Positions 58,480 to 64,000 of a stretch of DNA of 64,000 nucleotides are shown here, piece by piece. The position numbers were made by a program, and so were the translations under genes. Position 1 is the first letter of the stretch, and each line of letters begins with the position of its first letter. The DNA is from G039954875 sp047528275 (GTDB taxonomy: Bacteria > Bacteroidota > Bacteroidia > Flavobacteriales > Blattabacteriaceae): positions 372,001 to 436,000 of the forward strand of contig CP180023.1 in assembly GCA_047528275.1 (NCBI GenBank). The letters are read 5' to 3'. The notes under the pieces were generated by a model, which was given only the letters and a program-made list of their open reading frames with translations, was not told where the DNA came from and made no database searches.

Positions 58480-59010
58480 TTTAATAATTATTAACGATCA
58501 GCTGTTTCTCTCTTGTGTACTTGAATATTTTTTTTACAGGTTTACCACTCAGGATAGTTCTTTGTTTAATCCATGTATTTTTTGAAGTGCCCGAAGAGTT
58601 CACGTTGTTGCTTGCGGTAGTGGTGGTAAAGCTGGTCTTTTTTCTGAAATTTACTGGAAAGGAAAAGTCGTCCATCTTTTGTATAAAGCCGAAGGAGGTA
58701 TCAACGATATTGGATTTGAGGAGGTAATGTGCATAAGCGAATTGAGACAAAACTGGCTTCAATCCGATCAGCTATACCCTATTATTCCCTTGTTGGTAAG
58801 TAAAATCCTTCAATAGCATCAATACCCTTTCATTTGTGAAACCTCAGAGTAAAAAGTAATAAAACTCGTCGCATACAATGGGATTGAAATCGAATATTTT
58901 TGAATCGTTAATATATTGATATAAGACATCAGCTAGCCATCTTTTATCCAAGTTGATAAAAGCAGATAGTTCTACTTTATTAATCAATCATACCGTCATC
59001 ACCTAAGGAA
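58480..59010 (-). pseudogene. Prophage structural-type protein (DUF6712-like), decayed
   Basis: The minus strand reads LINKVELSAFINLDKRWLAD, VLYQYINDSKIFDFNPIVCD, a stop, then LIGLKPVLSQFAYAHYLLKS with NIVDTSFGFIQKMDDFS. The pattern (L)KPVLxxFAYAxY(L/V)xxxNI(V/x)DTxFGF(V/I)QK is known to me from uncharacterised Bacteroidota prophage proteins. Two or three stops. Function unknown. Confidence 0.45.
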
Positions 59011-59780
59011 TGTTGTTTGATCCCCCAATTCCCTAAGGGGTTGACCCCTTTATGGAAATCGATAAAAAATTCTTTAACAGCCTTTCTATCTTTTCGGGGT
59101 CTTTGTCCCTAACTGTATTGTAAAGCGCATTGACTACTCTGAGTATTCCACAGAGGTATTACCAGATTGCCGCTGATATAATCGATCAGTTAAGGGGGAC
59201 TTTTTTAAGGCCTTGCGGATGTAATTGACCGCACTGCTTTCAAAATATTGATACTTATCGGCTTTATTTGAGTGGTAATCGTATCGATCTTGAGTAAGCC
59301 CTCGGGATTGTACTTATCCCAATATTATTTTATGATCAACTTAGATTTTAAGCTTTATATACCTGATAGATTTTAATTCATTTAATGAATTTATATTTAC
59401 TTTTATAACCCTCGAAATCTTGATGTTTGATGTATGTGATGTTCTAAAAATCATGATTAATCACTGAAGAATAGTATATATCTATCTTGTTTTCAATATT
59501 GGCTATAAGACTACCGAATCGAGGAGCGAACGTGGATAAACGAAATGTTTATCCAGAGTGAAAAATTTGATCTATCTTTTGTAATGTTACCAATTTTGAG
59601 CCAAATCTATCTAGCCTTGGATGATCTCCAGATTGGGATTGAAAAAATCAAAGATTTTGATTTGGTATTTTTCATCTGCTTACCCAAGCCCTTGTCCGAG
59701 TAATGGATCTTATTGATTAAGTTCGTATCATTGCGTTTACCTAATCTACAGCTGTGATAAGGTAATATGGTAAAGTTCTC
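59011..59780 (-). pseudogene. Unassigned prophage gene remains
   Basis: Minus-strand pieces such as YHSNKADKYQYFESSAVNYI, RKALKKVPLN, TLDKHFVYPRSLLDSVVLL and GKQMKNTKSKSLIFSI are separated by many stops. Likely one or two phage structural genes. The family was not recognised. Confidence 0.4.
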
Positions 59781-59786
59781 CTTCTG

Positions 59787-60225
59787 CTAGAAGGTATTAA
59801 AATTAATATGGATGAAGGTACATTGATACTGTGAGTTAGCTAAAACTCGGTGGTTTTCTTCCATCTTTTGGTACTTTTCTATCATACCTTCTAGAACTTC
59901 TTCGAGTTCTTCCCTATAAAATTGACTTTTGTACTTAAACTCATTGAGTTGATCTTTCAATGCTTTGAGCGCTTGGTCTATAGTTTCTTGATCTTCTTTG
60001 ATGGTTTTAATCATAACCTTTTCTACGCTAAGCCCTCAACCATTAGACAGTAGGTAATGACCATCATACAAGGGGTTTTCATTAATCTCTTTGACCGCAT
60101 CGCCTACTTTGATCTACTCACCTTTGGTCACTACAATGATCATACCACTACCGTCGGCTAAGGATAGATCGAAATCTTTGGTCAGATGAAATATTTCTTT
60201 GGCTTTCTTAAAAAATTTGTTTGAT
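59787..60225 (-). pseudogene. Prophage head-associated or scaffold-like protein, decayed
   Basis: The minus strand reads FDLSLADGSGMIIVVTKGE, a stop, IKVGDAVKEINENPLYDGHY and LLSNG, a small beta-rich module seen in Bacteroidota phage head-region proteins. It continues after a short broken stretch into an open 75-codon coiled coil from 60014 (ETIDQALKALKDQLNEFKYK, REELEEVLEGMIEKYQKMEE). A scaffold or decoration role is an inference. Confidence 0.4.
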
Positions 60226-60229
60226 ATTT

Positions 60230-60905
60230 ATGATTTTGTTAATTTTCGTATCAATGTAAGAATTCTTCTATCAAACTTGGGTGTCTTTCAAGGAATTCAA
60301 AGAGTTCAGGATGCTCTTCGAGATAAGCCTTTATATAGCCTGATAGGATATCACTAGATTTGAATAGGATTTCGGTAGCTTCGGGCATGTCTACCACATC
60401 CGAGGCGATGAAGTATTCCAATTGATATACTTCTACTTGTATCTGTTTCTTTCTGAGTTACTTGGTGGCTTTTTCTACTCGAGCATTGAATACGATCTAA
60501 TTGTCAAAGATATCTGCATTGTGTTCAGCCATATTGAGTATGTAATCCACACATTATGATGACCTTACCATTGACTTGATCTTTTTTTTTATAATGGGAT
60601 CTAGGTGTAGGTTGGTTGTGACTTTTTTTTGCCTTCTGTATCTCGAAACACTTCGAAGCATTTATATTGCACCACAGAAAGTTGCCTAAAAAATGGTTGC
60701 ACAAAACAGGATACCCAAAGCGACATTTGATCTCTTGTTCTTAAGCATTGCCTGCTTGGGTCAAGGCATGCAAAAAATCAAGCGTAAAAAAGCCTTTGTT
60801 CTTATCGATGCCTTTTTATAGAATCACTACATTGCGAATGATACCCACGACTTTGTCTATCTTCAAAGGCCTCATGTTGTCTGTGGCTTGGGATTTGTAA
60901 TGCAT
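60230..60905 (-). pseudogene. Unassigned prophage gene remains
   Basis: Minus-strand text includes MRPLKIDKVVGIIRNVVIL, GFFTLDFLHALTQAGNA, CRFGYPVLCNHFLG, MAEHNADIFDN, QIQVEVYQLEYFIASDVVDM and PELFEFLERHPSLIEEFLH. It spans one or two phage genes with many stops. The family was not recognised. Confidence 0.4.
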
Positions 60906-60982
60906 CGATCTACAAAAGTTGATTCAAAAATAAATATTTAAGTCTTCGAGACGATTAAATAATTTTTTAATGAGACTTTTAA

Positions 60983-61013
60983 TTGTGTATATATTAGATT
61001 TGTTATATATTTG
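60983..61013 (+). promoter_or_regulatory. Probable hicA-hicB promoter (TTG - N20 - TATATTTG)
   Basis: TTG at 60983-60985 and TATATTTG at 61006-61013 are 20 bases apart, a good match to TTG-N17-23-TAnnTTTG. The box ends 21 bases before the hicA ATG. The site is intact even though hicA is dead. Confidence 0.55.
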
Positions 61014-61034
61014 TAGGGAAAAGATCTATTGAGA

Positions 61035-61223
61035 ATGCCTATTTATAATGAGCTATTGAAGTTGCTAAAAAAAGATGAATAGTATTTATATAAGCATGGG
61101 GTATATCATGATCAATATAACCATTCGAAGAAAAAAGTGCTTATCATTTCCCCTAGACATGGTAAATAAATAGCCAAAGGGACGTTGAAAAACATTTTAA
61201 AGCTTGCTCAATTGAAAAAATAA
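61035..61223 (+). pseudogene. hicA: HicA mRNA-interferase toxin with two stop codons
   Basis: A 62-codon frame. MPIYNELLKLLKKDE is followed by TAG (61080-61082), where the family has Gly-Trp or similar (KKDGWYL; TGG to TAG fits), then YLYKHGVYHDQYNHSKKKV, LIISPRHGK, a TAA, and IAKGTLKNILKLAQLKK. The HicA hallmarks are otherwise kept: the KHGxxH catalytic-histidine region, I(I/V)xPRHGK and KGTLxxILKxA. The frame itself has no shift. Its final TAA overlaps the hicB ATG (TAATG), the normal coupling of this pair. The toxin cannot be made at full length. Confidence 0.85.
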
Positions 61224-61627
61224 TGTATCTAATGGAATTAACAGCGATTATAGAAAAAAAAAGTACAGGATTTTCAGGTTATTTTAAAGAAATAGATAGC
61301 TTAACAACAGTAGGGGACACTATTGAGGAGATAAAGGCTAACTTCCGGGAGTTATTGAATGAATACATTTCTTACTTGGAGGAAGAAGGCAAGGAAACTT
61401 TAGAATGGAAGAAGAGTATCATAAATTATGTCATAGATATAGAGCAACTTTTCGATTATTATAAGGTGATCAACAAAACTGCTTTTGCCAAGTACATAGG
61501 GATCAACCCGATTTTATTTAGGCAGTATACCAAAAAACTTGTACCCATATCAGACCAAAGGATGCGTAAGATTACTGAGGGTATACATAGATTAGCTGAT
61601 GAATTAAATACTGTCGTATTATACTGA
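61223..61627 (+). CDS. hicB: HicB-family antitoxin, intact
   Basis: A 134-residue antitoxin. The N-terminal half (1-60) is the partially degraded RNase-H-like HicB fold (ELTAIIEKKSTGFSGYFKEI, TVGDTIEEIKANFRELLNEY). The C-terminal half has a helix-turn-helix of XRE type (FAKYIGINPILFRQYTKKL, ISDQRMRKITEGIHRL), which in the family represses the operon. The frame is clean although the toxin gene is broken and every neighbouring prophage gene is dead. It either persists by chance or still acts as a DNA-binding protein. The ATG at 61223 overlaps the hicA stop; an in-frame ATG at 61232 is an alternative start. Confidence 0.88.
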   Translation: MYLMELTAIIEKKSTGFSGYFKEIDSLTTVGDTIEEIKANFRELLNEYISYLEEEGKETLEWKKSIINYVIDIEQLFDYYKVINKTAFAKYIGINPILFRQYTKKLVPISDQRMRKITEGIHRLADELNTVVLY

Positions 61628-61639
61628 TTCGGCATAATC

Positions 61640-61935
61640 TTGGTCTTGTCTATAGATGAATTTTAGAGCTCATATTCTTTCTTTTTTCATGGAGAAAAAC
61701 CACTAAGAAGAGAGTCTTTTTATGATTTGAAATACAGCATGATAACTGAGTTTATACTCTTCTCCTATGGCTGAACAAATACAGGTCTTACATTTCTCAT
61801 TGCTTTGTCTGTACATCCTATCAGATTTCAATATCTCTAATCCAATAATTTGAAAGAATGCCATTTTTGGCGAAGGTTTTGACTTTCTTGATGTTATCTT
61901 TCAGTATTTGGTATCTCATACTATTGTTTTTTAGG
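61640..61935 (-). pseudogene. Small prophage protein, decayed
   Basis: The minus strand from an ATG near 61922 gives MRYQILKDNIKKVKTFAKNG and NYWIRDIEI, a stop, then frame-shifted CKTCICSAIGEEYKLSYHAV and FQIIKRL. The second part looks like a helix-turn-helix with a small cysteine cluster, as in short uncharacterised Bacteroidota phage proteins. Function unknown. Confidence 0.4.
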
Positions 61936-61989
61936 GTATTATTCTTCAGGGTTTTCTAACTTCTTTTTCAAGAACCATCCGTATAGGGT

Positions 61990-64000
61990 ACAGACTATTC
62001 CACTGTGTATGAGCTGATCGACTTTGATTCAGGTCAAATACTATTTATGTTGGACTTTTAGGGATACCTCTCGGATTGATACGTGCTCTTTCGGCGGCGA
62101 TCTTTTCTACCAAGGGGTCTTCCCTGCTATGAAGAAGGTTTCTAGGGGGGTTGTAGACTACTATGGCGGCTTGGTAGGCATTGATCAGTGTTTGGTCTAT
62201 GGCTACCGCTTTACTTGAGGTGGTCTATTTACCTAGGAGTTTAGCGAGTTGATCAGCGGATCTAGCGGCCATGCTCAAGCGAATTTGTTGTTTGCTTTGT
62301 TCGATCTGAACGGACATCAAGGTGTATTTTTTTTCTATCTTGGCTTTGTCGAGGCCTAATTACTCGGCTGTGGTAAGTTCTTCTTGTTTTTCTGTACTCT
62401 AGCTCTTCTTGGCGTAATCTGAATTGGGCCTTTCTCCTTTCAGGCGTCGGATCTCAAATCGGTTCTCCTAATGGGCTCTCTTTTGAACTGCTTCCTCTTT
62501 ACGGTCTTTTTCGTTTAGGCTAGTTCGGGCTCTGATTGTCTCTTGATGGAGCTTGAGTTTTTGTATTTCGTAGTCTTAATGCCCTAGTAATCCATCTTTT
62601 CTTTTATTTCAAGTTTATTTTGGTAGAGGATTTTTTTTCTTTTTAGTTGACCAATTCGGTTATGAGTGTCTTGCTTTTTTCTAGGCGACTTTAGTTTTGT
62701 GATTACCATAGTTTGGGCTCTTTGTTGGCGCCGGCTATAGTATGCTCAGAGAGTTTTTGTATATAATCTTTGTCTAACTTGAGTTACTTGAGCTGATATT
62801 CTTCTTTGAGTAGCTTGTTAGAGGTATGCTTTTGCTTGAGGATGTCTTGTTATTTCTCATAGGCTTTTTTAGATCGATGCCTTGGCCTCTAAGGTTTGAT
62901 TAATGTTCTCGTTCTCTAGTCTGTAGATCCCTAGTTCTGTCTCTATCGCTTTATGGTGGCTTCTATGGTTTTTTGAGCTGCTTCAATTTGGGTTTTAGTC
63001 GTGTCTTTGCTTCCTCTTGGATAGGCGTTCTTTTTCTGATACTGATATGTCTTTGAATTTGAGTTGTAGGACTGATATTTTTTCTTGATTTACGGCAAGC
63101 TTTCTTGATGGCTTGATCTGTTCTAGGTTGGTCTCTTGGAGTATCTTTTTAAATTGTTGGGATTTGACGACTTTCTTCCTTGATCTCTTCTGTGATGCAT
63201 TTGATTTATTTTTTTACTTTGCTTAGCATGTCGATGACTTCTTGGTTGAATGATCGTATCTTGCTGATGGCTTGGCATTTTCTTTTTCCATCTCCCGAAT
63301 CTCCCCAGCTTATTTACTATTGCTGGTGGACTCTATCCAGGCTTTTTGCAGCTTAAGTACGTTTATGCTGAAACTGTTCAGACTATTCTAAAAACTACTG
63401 TGAAACGGTCGAAGATTCGTCCTTTAATGAAGTCTCAACCGGCTTTGAGTTGTTTTTTGAATCCTTCCCAGTCTTTTCCTGGTTTTTCACTAGCTTCTAT
63501 CAATACTTTGGTTATGGTGATGCATCGATTTTTGATAACTTCGAAGGCTGCCTTCAAACCGGTCAGCTTTTTCAAACCAGTCTATAGCTTTTTTGGATTT
63601 GCTTAATCCCACCACTAAGGCGTATAGTTTTATGATGATCAATCCTATACCTGTTAGAGGTATGACTTATTTTATAGAGTTTCAAGTCGGACGAGAGCTT
63701 GCTGGTGGTTGCTGTAGCTAGGCCTTGAATCCCCTTGTAAGTCTCTCGGTGGATTTTTTGTACTGATGAGCTCTTGCCATGTGAATTTAATCTAGCCTGA
63801 AAGGTGGGAAAAGGCTATTCTGAGAGGACTGAGCAAAAGGGTCATCTTGGTTTTCAGATTATTAAAAATATTTTTTTGTTAAAAAATCCTTTGATCGACT
63901 TGGTGTAATTACTGATCTTGAGCCTGTTTTTTTTTCGTAGGTTGATACTTGTCCTTTGACCTTTGCTGCTGTGTCTGCTCCTTCTTTGGTGCTTGTGTCT
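61990..64000 (-). pseudogene. Phage tail tape-measure-like protein, decayed and partial
   Basis: About 2 kb of minus-strand coding debris reading in from beyond the window. The text is dominated by Lys/Glu/Gln-rich heptad coiled coil (LGLDKAKIEKKYTLMSVQIE, QSKQQIRLSMAARSADQLAK), with SEKPGKDWEGFKKQLKAG-like segments. Near its end is SKAVAIDQTLINAYQAAIVV, a worn form of the hydrophobic AKAIAIxxAxINxYQA segment typical of tape-measure proteins. There are dozens of stops. Size, composition and place in the element support the call; no single diagnostic motif does. Confidence 0.5.

Larger units (their letters stand above)
57200..64000 (-). mobile_element. Decayed prophage (extends beyond the window)
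   Basis: A block of dead genes, almost all on the minus strand, with a phage-like order: lysis genes (amidase, holin) at 57.5-58.4 kb, structural-type genes at 58.5-60.9 kb, a plus-strand hicA-hicB pair at 61.0-61.6 kb, and a long coiled-coil tape-measure-like gene from 62 kb to the window edge. No integrase or attachment site was seen inside the window; the left end is not defined and could lie anywhere between 56.5 and 57.2 kb. Every phage gene has stops, so the element cannot be active. Only hicB is intact. Confidence 0.65.

Noticed and set aside
1..64000. CRISPR array, tRNA or rRNA genes
   Set aside because: No regularly spaced direct repeats and no T-loop (GTTCRANYC) with a matching acceptor stem were found on reading both strands by eye.

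Overview
The window comes from an AT-rich bacterium of the phylum Bacteroidota. Protein families and gene order point this way: a DUF3467 gene directly after rpoC; the block miaB, sigma-54 activator, lptE, TPR gene, secG, groES, groEL; gyrA followed by a TPR gene; a parE/parC pair with a rhomboid gene; DUF3810; and several -7 boxes of the form TAnnTTTG. The block order resembles Sphingobacteriales-type genomes, which is an inference from memory of those genomes. The genome is strongly eroded. About half of the window is decayed genes that can still be followed through stops, frameshifts and deletions. This is the usual picture of a recently host-restricted or symbiotic bacterium. TGA is used as a real stop by intact genes, so the broken genes are not explained by an altered code.

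Layout. 1-0.6 kb: end of rpoC and a DUF3467 gene. 0.6-10.9 kb: only oxyR is intact; around it lie relics of crcB, ornithine aminotransferase (rocD), DUF3810, a possible gp25-like fragment, pta fused by deletion to ackA, an AraC regulator, a phytanoyl-CoA dioxygenase-like gene and a secreted ricin-type beta-trefoil protein. 11-13.3 kb: intact metE. 14.9-21.3 kb: intact miaB, sigma-54 activator, lptE, secG, groES and groEL, with one dead TPR gene. 21.6-23.5 kb: ABC-F ATPase. 24.1-27.3 kb: dead priA and dead proline dehydrogenase. 27.3-31 kb: aroB and gyrA, then a dead TPR gene. 32.6-38.2 kb: parE, parC and a rhomboid protease. 38.8-39.5 kb: dead pheC-like gene. 39.6-43.6 kb: menC-menE, convergent icd, and tpx. 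44.4-48.1 kb: five dead paralogous surface-protein genes. 48.5-53.8 kb: typA, pncB and an acyl-CoA synthetase. 53.9-56.5 kb: dead cobB, dgkA and zinc alcohol dehydrogenase. 56.5-64 kb: a decayed prophage, read mainly on the minus strand (holin, amidase, structural genes, tape measure), carrying a hicA-hicB pair whose toxin is dead and antitoxin intact; it runs off the window.

Working set. The intact genes cover transcription, DNA topology (gyrase A and both topoisomerase IV subunits), protein folding and secretion, tRNA modification, LPS export, menaquinone and shikimate synthesis, NAD salvage, cobalamin-independent methionine synthesis, NADPH supply (icd) and peroxide defence (oxyR, tpx). 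The lost genes cover acetate overflow (pta/ackA), entry of proline and ornithine into catabolism (proline dehydrogenase, rocD), replication restart (priA), protein deacylation (cobB), fluoride export (crcB) and secreted or surface proteins. No tRNA, rRNA, CRISPR array or intact transposase was seen.
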